Shown here piece after piece: positions 48,046 to 58,915 of a stretch of DNA of 64,000 nucleotides. Location of the stretch: contig NC_069361.1 of the NCBI RefSeq assembly GCF_021730395.1, positions 56,706,501 to 56,770,500 on the forward strand, given 5' to 3'. Below the pieces are notes generated by a model. That model was not told the origin of the DNA and ran no database searches. It saw nothing but the letters and a program-made list of their open reading frames with translations. The DNA is from Mercenaria mercenaria. Its lineage: Eukaryota; Mollusca; Bivalvia; Venerida; Veneridae. The translations under genes were made by a program, and so were the position numbers. How positions within the stretch are numbered: position 1 is the stretch's first letter; each line of letters begins with the position of its first letter.

Positions 48046-51000
48046 GCTCACCTGAGCAATGCTCAGGTGAGTTTTTCTGATCGCTCGATGTCCGTCGTCC
48101 GTCGTCTGTCTGTCGTCTGTGTGTCAACAGTTAGATTGTGTATGCGATAGAGGCTGTATTTTTCAACTTATCTTCATGAAAATTGGTCAGAATGATTACC
48201 TTGATGAAATCTAGGCCGAGTTTGAAAACGGGTTATCTGGGGTCAAAAACTAGGTCACTAGGTCAAATCAAAGAAAAATATTGTGTATGCGATAGAAACT
48301 GTTTTTTTCAACTGATCTTCATGAATTTTGGTCAGAATAATTGCCTTGATGAAATCTACGAGGAATTTGAAAATGGGTCATCTGCGGTCAAAAACTAGGT
48401 CACTAGGTCAAATCAAAGAAAAACATTGTGTATGCGATAGAGGCTGTATTTTTTAATTAATCTTCAAGAATTTAGCTCAGAATAATTGCCTAGATGAAAT
48501 CTAGGCCAAATTTGAAAATGGGTCATCTGCAATCAAAAACTAGGTCACTAGGTTAAATCAAAGAAAAACCTTGTGTATGCGAAAGAGGCTGTATTTTTCC
48601 ATTAATCTTCATGAATTTTGGTCAGAATGATTGCCTTTATGAAATCTAGGTCGACTTCGAATATGGGTCATCTTGGGTCAAAAAGTAGGTCACTAGGTCA
48701 AATCAAATAAAAACCTTGTGTATGCAATAGAGGCTATATTTTCCAATTGACCATCCTGAAATGAATTTTGGTCAGAATGATTGCCTTGATGAAATCTTGG
48801 TCAAGTTCGAATATGGGTCATCTGTGGTCAAAAGTAGGTCACTAGGTCAAATCAAAGGAAAACCCTGTATATGCGATAGAGGCTGTATTTTTCAATTGAT
48901 TTTCCTGAACTTAAGTCAAAATAATAACCTTAATAAAATCTAGACTGAGTTTGAAAATGGGTCATCTGGAGTCAAAAAGTAGGTCACTAGGTCAAATCTA
49001 AGAAAAACCTTGTGTATGCAATAGAGGCTGTATTTTTCAATTGATCTTCATGAAATTACGTCAGAATGATTGCAATAATAAAGTCTATTTCAAGTTTGAA
49101 TATGGGTCATCTTGGTTCAAAAACTAGGTCACTAGGTTAAAAACATTGTGTATGCAATATAGGCTATATTGTCCAATTGACCATCCTGAAATTAAGTCAG
49201 AATGATTGTCTTGATGAAATCTAGGTCAGATTTGAATATGGGTCATCTTGGGTAAAACGTAGGTCACATCAAAGAAATACCTTGTGTATGCGATAGAGGC
49301 TGTATTTTTCAATTGATCTTCATGAAATTTGGTCAGAATGATTGCCTTGATAAAATCTATCTTAACTTTGATTATGGGTCATCTTGGATTAAAAAGTAGG
49401 TCACTAGGTCAAACAAAGAAAACGCTTCTGTGTGCAAAAAGGTTGTATTTTTCAATTGATCTTCATGAATTTTGGTCAAAATGATCACCTTATAAAATCT
49501 AGGACGAATTTGAAAATGGGTCATCTGGGATCAAAAACTAGGTCACTAGGTCGAATCAAAGAAAAACCTTGTGTATGCGATAGAGGCTGTATTTTTCAAT
49601 TAATCTTCATGAATTTTGGCTAAAATGATTACCTTGATAAAATATAGGCCAGGTTTGAAAATGGATTGTCTGGAGTCAAAAACTAGGTCACTAGGTCAAA
49701 TAAAAGAAAAACCTTGTGTATGCGATAGAGGCTGTATTTTTCAATTAATCTTCATGAATTTTGGTCAAAATAATTACCTTGATAAAATCTAGGTCGAGTT
49801 TAAAAATGGTTCATCTTGGATCAAAAAGTAGGTCACTAGGTCAAATCAAAGAAAAACCTTGTGTATGCGATAGAGGCTGTATTTTTCAATTGATCTTCAT
49901 GAAATTTGGTCAGAATAATTGCCTTGATAAAATCTATGTTAACTTTGATTATGGGTCATCTTCGATTAAAAAGTAGGTCACTAGGTCAAATCAAAGAAAA
50001 CCCTTCTGTATGCAAAAGAGGCTGTATTTTTCAATTGATCTTCATGAAATTTAGTCAGAATGATCATCTTAATAAAATCTAGGTTGAGTTCGAAAATGGG
50101 TCATCTGGGATCAAAAACTAGGTCACTAGGTCAAATCAAATAAAAACCTTGTGTATGCGATAGAGGCTATATTTTTCAATTAATCTTCATGAATTTTGGT
50201 CAGAAGAATTACCTTGATAAAATGTAGGCCAGATTTGAAAATGGATTATTTGGAGTCAAAAACTAGGTCACTAGGTCAAATAAAAGAAAAACCTTGTGTA
50301 TGAGATAGAGGCTATATTTTTCAATTAATCTTCATGAATTTTGGTCAGAATGATTACCTTGATAAAATCTAGGTCGAGTTTAAAAATGGGTCATCTTGGA
50401 TTAAAAAGTAGGTCACTAGGTCAAATCAAAGAAAAACCTTGTGTATGCGATAGAGGCTGTATTTTTCAATTGATCTTCACTAAATTTGGTCAGAATAATT
50501 GCCTTGATAAAATCTATCTTAACTTTGATTATGGATCATCTTGGATTAAAAAGTAGGTCACTAGGTCAAATCAAATAAAACCCTTTTGTATGCAAAAGAG
50601 GCTGTATTTTTCAATTGATCTTCATGAAATTTGGTCAGAATGATTGCCTTGATGAAATTTAGGTCAAGTTCGAATATGGGTCATCTGGGTCAAAAACTAG
50701 ATCACTAGGTCAAATCAGAGTAAAACCTTGTGTATGCGATAGAGGCTAAATTTTTTCAACTGATCCTCATGAAATTTTGTCAGAATGATTGCCTTGATGA
50801 AATCTAGGTCAAGTTCAAATATGGGTAATCTGGGGTCAAAAACTAGTTCAAATCAAAGAAAAACCTTGTGCATTCGATAGAGGCCGTATTTTTCAATTGA
50901 TCGTCATGAAATTTGGTCAAAATGATAGCCTTGATGAAATATATGTCAAGTTTGAATATTGGTCATCTGGGGTCAAAAACTAGGTCACTAGGTCAAATCG

Positions 51001-51168
51001 AAGAAAATACTTATTCATACTCAAGATTTTTGCTCCAACTTTAATGATAATTGGTCAGAATATTTTTTTTCCATGAAATCACTAGATTAAACGTGTTTAC
51101 ACTGTTATGGTGTGTTATGGTGTGTTTCTCAGGTGAGCGACCTAGGGGGATCTTGGCCCTCTTGTTTA
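48046..51168 (+). mobile_element. non-autonomous element with ~20-unit tandem core
   Basis: The left end (48046-48075) is an 11-bp-stem hairpin CTCACCTGAGC-AAT-GCTCAGGTGAG. GCTCACCTGAG is matched in inverse at the right end (CTCAGGTGAGC, 51128-51138), which continues GACCTAGGGGGATCTTGGCC to CTCTTGTT. Between them a GTCC/GTCTGTC simple repeat precedes about 20 units of ~145 bp (CTTGTGTATGCGATAGAGGC, TGTATTTTTCAATTGATCTT, GGTCAGAATGATTGCCTTGA, CAAAAACTAGGTCACTAGGT). Open frames of 60-75 codons inside are by-products of repeats lacking stops. No transposase. The superfamily is unresolved; Helitron-like and TIR origins are both possible. Confidence 0.75.
49425..50582 (+). repeat. four-unit higher-order repeat inside the array
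   Basis: A distinctive unit beginning C(C)TTCTGT(A/G)TGCAAAA occurs at about 49425, 50003 and 50583, always after a unit ending GATTATGG.TCATCTT.GATT. Four ~145-bp units thus form a ~578-bp block repeated twice, showing that the array grew partly by block duplication. Confidence 0.75.
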
Positions 51169-52312
51169 ATTTTATTAGGCAATTTTCACCCACTGTTGAA
51201 GAATTTCTGAAACCTATATATAATATCCCACTTAATGTTGATGTTAGGGATTTCAGTGCTTACATGTTACTGTGAATACATGGGGATTTTAGTCTTGACT
51301 TTCTCACTTACATTCCTAACATAAGTTTGCATCTACTGGCATGCTTTATTTCGTTGATATTTACTAAAATGATCTCAGAGCAGAGTATGTGCGTGAGCGA
51401 CCTAGGGCCATCTTGGCCCTCTTGTTTAATTTTATTAGGCAGTTTTCACCCACTGTTGAAGAATTTCTGAAACATATATATATTATCCCACTTAATGTTG
51501 ATGTTAGGGATTTCAGTGCTTACATGTTACTGTGAATACATGGAGATATCAGTATTACATAAGCATAAATGTTACTAAAAATCTTTTTCGTTTTTACATG
51601 TTGACATAATCGCCCAATCCATTTTTATTTCAATAGAAAAAAAACGTATTTAAATGTACCAAAAAAAAGATATGTTGTTAAGATTTTAAAAATATTTTGC
51701 TCCTTTAATGACACTAAAATGCTTCAAAGTGGAAAGGATAAGGTCACAAAACTAGAAAATCCTTTGTATTGGTTATGATGCGAAGCATGTAGAACCAATT
51801 CCTAGGCGAACACTCTAGTCAACATTGCTAGGCTCTGAATAATTTTACAAGTTTTATATACAATAACATCTTATTCTCACTAGCATTACACACACAATTA
51901 CAACAACTCGTAAATAATGTAGATTTTTAATTTGGCATTGTGTCTAAGGACATGGCAAAAAAGAAATAATGTCACTTATATTGACAATATATTAAAAGAA
52001 CTCGAGTACTTGTTTAAAAAAATGTAAGTATCCTAATTAGGGTTAGGGTTTAATTGCAACTTTGAGACTGTGAGGAATTCTGTAACGAAATATAATACGA
52101 TGAAATAAAAATTAACAGCTATAAATTGCCTGTAAGGTAAGATTGCATCAAGATCTTGATGCAATTCTTTCGCATAAAAAGCACTAACGTCATGGGACAA
52201 AACCATAGTCTTGACTTTCTCACTTACATTCCTAACATAAGTTTGCATCTACTGGCATGCTTTATTTCGTTGATATTTACTAAAATGATCTCAGAGCAGA
52301 GTATGTGCGTGA
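51133..52312 (+). repeat. recent local duplication A-B-A'-C-B'
   Basis: A (51133-51284: right end of the array element plus ~115 bp flank) recurs as A' (51393-51545) with about five differences. B (51290-51396, 107 bp) recurs as B' (52206-52312) with no difference seen. The simplest reading is a ~920-bp tandem duplication (A-C-B) whose first copy later lost C. B' ends exactly at the start of LINE sequence. No gene is present. Confidence 0.85.
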
Positions 52313-53722
52313 ACTGCGGTCTACAGAAATGTTAATTCGGTGCTATATGAAGTTGACTTTTTTGAACTTTTGAATTCGGATATACGACTCTATTCTGATA
52401 AAGGTGACCTTTACGTTCTTGGTGAACTAAATAATCGTACCCGCACTGACCCTGATTATATAGATGACCTAAATTTAGACCGATTCGTTGATATTCCCGA
52501 AACCGTGTCTGCGTATGATTTACCCGACCGTGAAAATCTTGATAATGGTTTTAATAATTACGGGTCAAAACTTTTGACTCTTTGTAAAGAGAATAATCTT
52601 ATCATATTAAATGGTCGTAAAGAGGAGGGCAGGTGTACTTACAATACTATATACCGGAATAAACCGGTATCTAGCTTAGTGGATTATGTACTTTCAAGTC
52701 CTGATTGATATAAAAATGTAAATAATATGTGTGTATTTGATATAAATGAATTTTCTGATCATTGTCCTTTGACATTTTCTTTGTGTTGTTGTATGAATGT
52801 CATTTATAATGAATACGTTGAATTTGTTAGAATTATATGGGACACGTCCCGAACAGATGAGTTTATTAATAGCGTACAAAATAAATGTGATACTTTTCAA
52901 GAAATCAACGATAAATTGTTGAGTGGAGAATATAATATCGATGAATGTATGAAATGTTTTTCAGATACTGTATTTGATATTTCTTATTCGTGCTATGGTA
53001 AAACTTTCAGCAATAGTCCAAAACCAAAGAAGCGGAAGTCGCTATGGTTTAACTATGATTGTAAAATTGCTAAGAATAAATTTTATGATGCTAAACGTCA
53101 ACTGTCTACTGTAAAATCTGATGAAAACAGATTATATATGTTTGAGTGTAGAAGTGAATATTCAAAGGTTAAAGGAGATGCTAAATATAAATTCTATAAT
53201 AAAGAAAAAGCAAATATGGCTAATTTGAGTAAAAAAGCACCACGTAAATTCTGGAAGTATGTTAAAAAGTATAAATCAACTAATAGTCTTGATTCCAGTG
53301 TTAGTCTGGAGGAGTTTAAAAATCATTTCGAAAATATATCCAATAAAAATCAGGACCACGTGAATGATGATGTGATAAACAATGTACGTGATGAGCCTGT
53401 TAATATTGAATGTCTTGATAGAACTATTTCTATCGAAGAAGTAGAAAAAACTATACGTCTTCTGAATCGTTATAAAAGCTGTGACTTGGATAAAAATGTT
53501 TCTGATTTCTTTATAGATGCAAATAGTGTAATATCGCCATTTTTATGTACAATGTTCAACTACATTTATGATAACTGTATATATCCTGAGGCATGGTCTA
53601 AGGGTGTCATCTGTCCAATCTATAAAAAGGGTGATAAAAATATCCCCTCAAATTACAGAGGAATTACCTTAGTAAATGATATTGGAAAAATTTTCTCGTT
53701 GATATTAATACCGTATCAATAA
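52313..53722 (+). pseudogene. LINE endonuclease C-terminal part and RT N-terminus
   Basis: One reading frame runs from the 5' truncation (TAVYRNVNS...) to 53722, interrupted by a TGA at 52706-52708. It encodes the C-terminal half of an APE-type endonuclease: GDLYVLGELNNRT corresponds to the usual GDxN motif with D replaced by E, then LILNGR, then VDYVL. After the TGA comes the catalytic SDHCPL signature (D and H at about 52757-52762). A lysine-rich linker leads into the first RT blocks GVICPIYKKGDK and NYRGITLVNDIGKIFS. The frame is lost near 53703-53711, where a small indel shifts the RT into another frame. Confidence 0.9.
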
Positions 53723-55337
53723 ATGGTGCGAAAGTGAACATATATTTAATGATAGCCAATATGGCTTTCGTGATGGTCGGTCTACGGCAGATGCTATTTT
53801 CATATTACATGCTGTTATACAAAAAGTGTTATCAAAAAAGTCTAAACTGTGGTGCATCTTTATTGACTATCAAAGAGCTTTTGATACCGTTAATAGAGAT
53901 GCACTGTGGACAAAACTTATAGAAACAGGAATTAGTTGTAAAATGACCAATATGATAAAATGCATATATAAAAATGTACAAGCATGTGTTAAAATGTCTA
54001 ATTCTATGAATATGTCTAACTTTTTTGACGTAACAACTGGATTAAAACAAGGCGAACCATTGTCACCCTTACTTTTCATATTGTTCATCAATGACATTGT
54101 TGAAAATATTGATTTTAATACCTTAACTGACAAAGATTATGATTTGTTATCCATGTATATGATTTTATTTGCCGACGATATAGTTCTGTTTACCACTGAT
54201 CCTGGTAGTTTACAAGCTCAGATAGATGCTGTGCATCATTATTCTGAAAAATGGGGACTTAAAATCAATGTGAATAAAACTAAGATTTGTGTTTTTGAAA
54301 AACGAAAACAAAATGTTTATCCAGAATTTTACATAAATAATGAAAAAGTTGATATTGTTGATAATTTTGTATATCTTGGTGTTAAATTTACGTACACTGG
54401 AAATATGGCAAATGCGGTTAGAGCATTACACGATCAAGCCCTTAGGGCGTACAATAATCTGTTGTGTGTATTTGATAAATTACAACTTGATATTAAAACT
54501 AAGCTATCACTTTTTGATTCAATGATCGTTCCTATTTTAACATATGGCTGTGAAGTATGGGGTATTTATAATTACAAAGATGTTGATAAATTACATATAC
54601 GTTTTTGTAAATACATTCTTGGTGTAAAATACCAAACTCCAAACTATGCTGTGTTAGGCGAACTTGGTAGATTTCCTTTGTCTGTTATTTGTAAGGAAAG
54701 GGCTATTAAATTTTGGATAAAGATGATGAAAAATAATAACACACCTGTGTATTCAATGTATAATGATTTATGTAATAATGTTACTACTGTTTGCTGGGCA
54801 AGTAGATTAAATTCAATTGTTGATCACCTTGGTTTTGCAAATGTTAGACTCAATTTTGATAGAAGTATGAACTATGACAACTTGTTTAAATTAAGGATAA
54901 GAGATCAATTTGTCCAAGACTGGAGGGACTGTATTAATTCTATGCCAAAATTAGATTATTATTGTAAATATAAGCATGATTTTTGTTTCGAAAAATATCT
55001 CGATGTTATAGCAAACGATAAATTAAGAAAACAATTAACATGTATACGATTATCTTCACACTCTTTAGAAATTGAAATAGGTAGATACAATAATGTTGAC
55101 AGACAAAACAGATTATGCAAATTATGTTCACAAAATATGATAGAATCTGAATACCACTTTATCTTATGCTGCCCTCTGTATCATTGTGTCAGATTAAAGT
55201 ATCTAGGTCGATGTTCCTGGCCTAGCATACAAAAATTCATTGCATTAATGTCAACACAAAATAGAACACGGTTGCTAAATATTGCAAGATTTGTGAAAGA
55301 AGCGCTATGCTTACGTAAAAATACTCTTGAAAACTGA
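53712..55337 (+). pseudogene. LINE reverse transcriptase and C-terminal zinc knuckle
   Basis: The frame continues the RT from RINKWCESEHIF through QYGFRDGRSTADA, and is open to 55337. Counting from the ATG at 53826 (503 residues): motif A FIDYQRAFD (Asp14), GLKQGEPLSP at 72-81, catalytic FADD at 115-118, FVYLGVKFT at 181-189, TYGCEVWG at 239-245, and a CCHC knuckle C431-C434-H444-C448/449 near the C-terminus. The catalytic aspartates are intact, so the RT part decayed little. It would prime reverse transcription at a nicked target. The first ATG is not the natural start, because the protein is the downstream half of one polyprotein. Confidence 0.92.
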
Positions 55338-55497
55338 TTTTGATATGTCTACTGATGGTTAATTATATTTGTGCGTTTATGTGCTTTTGCTTTTTGTAAA
55401 TTGTCTTGTGTATATATTTGTTGTCTTTGCCATAAGTTATCACTATTGTAAATGGCAAAAGGCAAATGTTTTGCCGATTGCTAATAAACTTGAAACT

Positions 55498-56453
55498 AAA
55501 AGTTAACTTTGAGAAGCCCATGCTGATTATATCACAGTCTGAAAATACCACTGACATTGTAATTAATGAATTTGCGAGAATTTACACTTATTTTGTGATG
55601 TCTTCCAGTAAATTGATATGTTATTGTCTCATTAGTCACACATCAACCGTCACACAAGCTTTTATCGTAAAACCTTAACATATGTGAAATCTTAACAATA
55701 TGTATATATATTGAATAAACGACCTTTTTGAGAAAAGTAGCAATTACTTTGAAAGAATTAAATTCATGTATTCCACATGCTGTAAAATCATTTATTTACG
55801 TAGATGACTTATCTACATAGGAATGCTAACACCAAATATGGTATGATACCTAATAAAACTTATGGTTTGCCTCATCAGTTACACCCTAGTTCTCCACTGA
55901 GCCCTCAGTAGAAATACACACTTACCCTAGCTGACTCCAGCATTCTGCAGAAAGTAGAAAATAAATTCTAATTTAACTTTAAACTGAAGACTCTTCATAA
56001 AAATTGCAACTGAATCTACAAATTAGCTCCCTCACGTAATACCCGTTTTGGGCCGAAGCCACGACATTAAATGTCCACGAATATATACGAATGATTTCAC
56101 AGTATTATTCTCAGTTAGAACCAATAGCATCTGACTAGAAATCCAAACAGTCAAATTTTCTCAAGGGACCACGTCTATTGAGAGACCGCTTTTTCAGTTC
56201 GCTTTTGCTTTGCTAAGGTGAGTCATATACATGTATGTCGCTCTGACTAACGTTTATGTAACTCGATATTTGTTGACTGAATAGAACGATGTACGAAAAC
56301 AGTGTGATAAACTCATCAAAAATGGACGACAATGTTTGAAGGTTTGCACAGAAATGTCAAAAATTTGAATCATTCGTCGGGAATATGATGAATTTAATAT
56401 TAAACAAAATGTCACGGAATCTGAACTTAACTCCTATAGAGATCACACTTTGC
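55498..56453. other. AT-rich DNA, nothing recognised
   Basis: No gene or repeat identified after the LINE tail. No copy of the sequence upstream of the LINE was found here, so no target duplication is evident. Confidence 0.45.
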
Positions 56454-56743
56454 CCTTCCCTAAGGTTTATTTATTTATTTGGGTTTTACGGCGCACCAAC
56501 ACAGTACAGGTTATATGGCGCCAAACAGGACTACAAATTTTGGCTCCACATCTCATTCACATCGAAATAAAAGCATGAGGTATGGAATCAAAATTTGCAT
56601 ACCTGCTGGAATCACAGAGTTACTGCAAAACCAAGTGTTAAGACCCTATTAGTCTCCTCTTACGATCATGCAAGGGTAAGGCAGTGGTTCCAATTCTTTT
56701 CATACACAGATCGTCCCAGAACCACATGGGGCCTTCCCTAAGG
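56454..56743 (-). mobile_element. SINE with perfect 12-bp TSD (GGCGCC...GTGCGCCGTAAAACCC tail)
   Basis: The target duplication CCTTCCCTAAGG is at 56454-56465 and 56732-56743. The element (56731 down to 56466) reads on the minus strand: GGCGCCATATAACCTGTACT then TGTGTTGGTGCGCCGTAAAA, CCC and (AAAT)n. The 3' tail is related to the 17573 SINE (TGTGTCGGTGCGACGTTAAACCC), but the body differs. No clear tRNA boxes were seen in the head, so it is either 5'-truncated or has a diverged head. The exact duplication marks a recent insertion. Confidence 0.88.
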
Positions 56744-58208
56744 TGGTTCATGACACAAGTTGTACTGTATACCCTAAACATAACCGGGATTATACTTGTA
56801 TTGATATATAGTCAAGAAAGGTCAAACTAATTGTTCATCCTAAAGTTAAATGCTAAATCTGCAAGCATGCATGTTTATCTGTAGCAGCTGTTGTTTTTTG
56901 TCTTTAAATTCATATGTACATCATATGAAAGTTTTGCAGCTGTTAATAATTTATGGAATTAAACATTGCATGCCTGCAGTCATTTTCTTATTTGTCAATC
57001 CTTTTTTATGTGTCAGATGACGCCGGCCACCATATGGATAATAAATATCTTGCTTGGAGGATTGTTCACCTGCTGCCAAATTCATTTTTGAAAGAAATGA
57101 TGTATAGAAAAGAAGAGCAAATTTGAAAGGATCAAATGTTCTTAATTCATTGTCTCTTTGAAAAATCAAAAGGCAAATTATTATCATCAGTCACGAATGA
57201 CCTTTACAATTGTGTATATATACCTGTCCTGTCTTTCTTCACATTTTATGTAAGAAATAATTTATCCCAACAAAATGATTTGTCGTTGGATAAAATCATT
57301 GTTTGGAGTTCAGATGCAAAGGGATTATATTAGTCCGAGTGATATAATAATACGCATCAGAACTACAGTGATTTTTACCAGAGAAAAACATTTTTTGAGA
57401 TATATTATTTCGAAGCTTACACGATATCAAGGATTATTACATACAGCTTTGATGACATCCACCAAATATTTGCCTGTTTTGTGTAGTTTACTTTCCAGTC
57501 CGCCGCTATCAAAATTGACTCTATACGTAATAATTGTGACGTGATTTTGTTACATGATACTAACATACATTTTCAATAAGAAAATAAATTGGCCCATTTC
57601 AGAACGTTTGTTTTTATTGTTGCTGTTGTCAATATCGTTCTAGATTTTATTCATTTCTTTGAACAAAAGGTCAATGATACATTCAATAGATCTTCCTTAA
57701 CCTCATAAACTTTGGGAACTAGAAATCGTCAAACGTATGTTGTTTGGGACAAAATAGTTCATCTTTAATTACGTCTTGGTCATACATATTTCATTCTCCA
57801 TTCATTAAACAATGGCTTAATTATTATTCATAACTGTGGCTAGACGTTTAACATTTACAGTACATCCTGGTATTCAATCTGCTATTTCTATATGGTAACA
57901 GACAGTAATTCTATCTCGGTATGACGTTTCTCTTCCAAGCAGATTAGATTAAACATTCTTATCTTGTCTTGGAATCTCATGCGCATAATATGAATTGTTA
58001 TGTGACAGTTGCTCTACATTCTGGTCGTTTTGTAACCCACAGTTTTTTCTGGATAGGCCAATCTACAAAAAGTGCAAAGGGATCAAAGCAATGATAGATG
58101 ACAATTTTTATACACCTTTATAGCCATCGTCGTGGATGCTGAATATTCATTTCTTGCATACCAGACGGGGATTTCCGCTATTTTAACCGGTGCTGGAAAA
58201 AATCCATT
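56744..58208. other. AT-rich DNA, old duplicate of 46.1-46.4 kb
   Basis: No gene. 57830-58085 resembles 46071-46390: TGACGTTTCTCTTCCAAG / AGACGTTTCTTTTCAAG, TTAGA..A.ACATTCTTAT, TTATGTGACAGTT and ACATTCT(G/A)GTCG are shared. Confidence 0.45.
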
Positions 58209-58226
58209 TTACACCCCGGGGTGTAA
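58209..58226. repeat. 18-bp perfect palindrome
   Basis: TTACACCCCGGGGTGTAA is perfectly self-complementary, with no loop spacer. It could be the centre of a decayed palindromic MITE or a dimeric protein-binding site. The flanks do not extend the symmetry. Confidence 0.7.
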
Positions 58227-58644
58227 GATGACTCTCGTGCTGTAAATGACGAACTACATATATGTAGAAGATTTATGTAGTAATGTACATTTTATTTCAT
58301 AAAACGGAATCAAAATCCAATACCATGACAGTTTCTCTTTATTCCTGATAGTAAATTTCTCGATTCAAAAACGTTATTTTATCAAAAATTCATAACGTTA
58401 CGCTGCAATTAATGAAACAAAATTGGAACTAAACATTGTTATTTATCTTTGAAACGTCATGACGTCTTTCTTGTTTACGGACGTTGGTTTCCCACGCTTT
58501 GTTTAAATACGCTCTTTAAGAAAGAGTGCTAAAAAGAAAAGATTTTATTTCAATTTTCCTGCCAAGTGTAATCAGCATTGGTTTTACGGCAGTTTAAAGT
58601 TGAAGTTGAAGTATTTTTATTTCTTGAATATGGTGTGCAAGAAA

Positions 58645-58797
58645 AAGATTTTATCACTGGTTGTAGGTGCAGATGGGAATATCCGGGTCTCGGGTACCTG
58701 TTTACGCGATAACTCGGCAGGAGCCTCGTTACCGCCTAAACAGTTACACACGAGGCTGAAAATTCCCATCTGCACCTAAAACCAGTGAAAGAATCTT
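58645..58797. mobile_element. fold-back element, 36-bp arms
   Basis: The left arm 58645-58680 (AAGATTTTATCACTGGTTGT then AGGTGCAGATGGGAAT) pairs with 58762-58797 (ATTCCCATCTGCACCT then AAAACCAGTGAAAGAATCTT), with few mismatches. The 81-bp GC-richer centre contains further partial self-complementarity (CCTGTTTACGCGATAAC against CCTAAACAGTTAC). It is non-coding. A MITE is the likeliest reading; no target duplication was established. Confidence 0.75.
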
Positions 58798-58825
58798 ATA
58801 GTCTGCAACCAGCATTTCGCTAACT

Positions 58826-58915
58826 TCTCCCATGAAGTTACATAAATTTCTCCCATGAAGTTATACAAATTTTCCAATAAAGCTACATAGAGTTCTCCGA
58901 TAAAATTACATAAAA
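58826..58915. repeat. ~24-bp tandem repeat, 4 copies
   Basis: Four diverging units: TTCTCCCATGAAGTTACATAAA, TTCTCCCATGAAGTTATACAAA, TTTCCAATAAAGCTACATAG and TTCTCCGATAAAATTACATAAA. The first two are nearly identical. Confidence 0.85.

Larger units (their letters stand above)
52313..55497 (+). mobile_element. 5'-truncated APE-type LINE
   Basis: A non-LTR retrotransposon lacking its 5' part: the first ~130 residues of the endonuclease and any ORF1 are absent. The order is endonuclease remnant, reverse transcriptase, then a C-terminal CCHC knuckle; no RNase H is seen. The 3' UTR (55338-55497) ends with a hairpin GGCAAAA...TTTTGCC (55454-55475), then AATAAACTTGAAAC as a non-poly(A) tail, a feature of CR1/L2-like and related groups. 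I place it in the CR1/Jockey-like assemblage without fixing the clade. One in-frame stop and one frameshift make it non-autonomous. Confidence 0.93.

Noticed and set aside
48183-50556. Series of 60-75-codon frames with similar proteins (IKEKPCVCDRGCIFQLIF type) as a tandem protein domain
   Set aside because: They are translations of the ~145-bp DNA repeat in whichever frame lacks a stop. They lie between unique transposon ends, with frames broken at unit-length changes.
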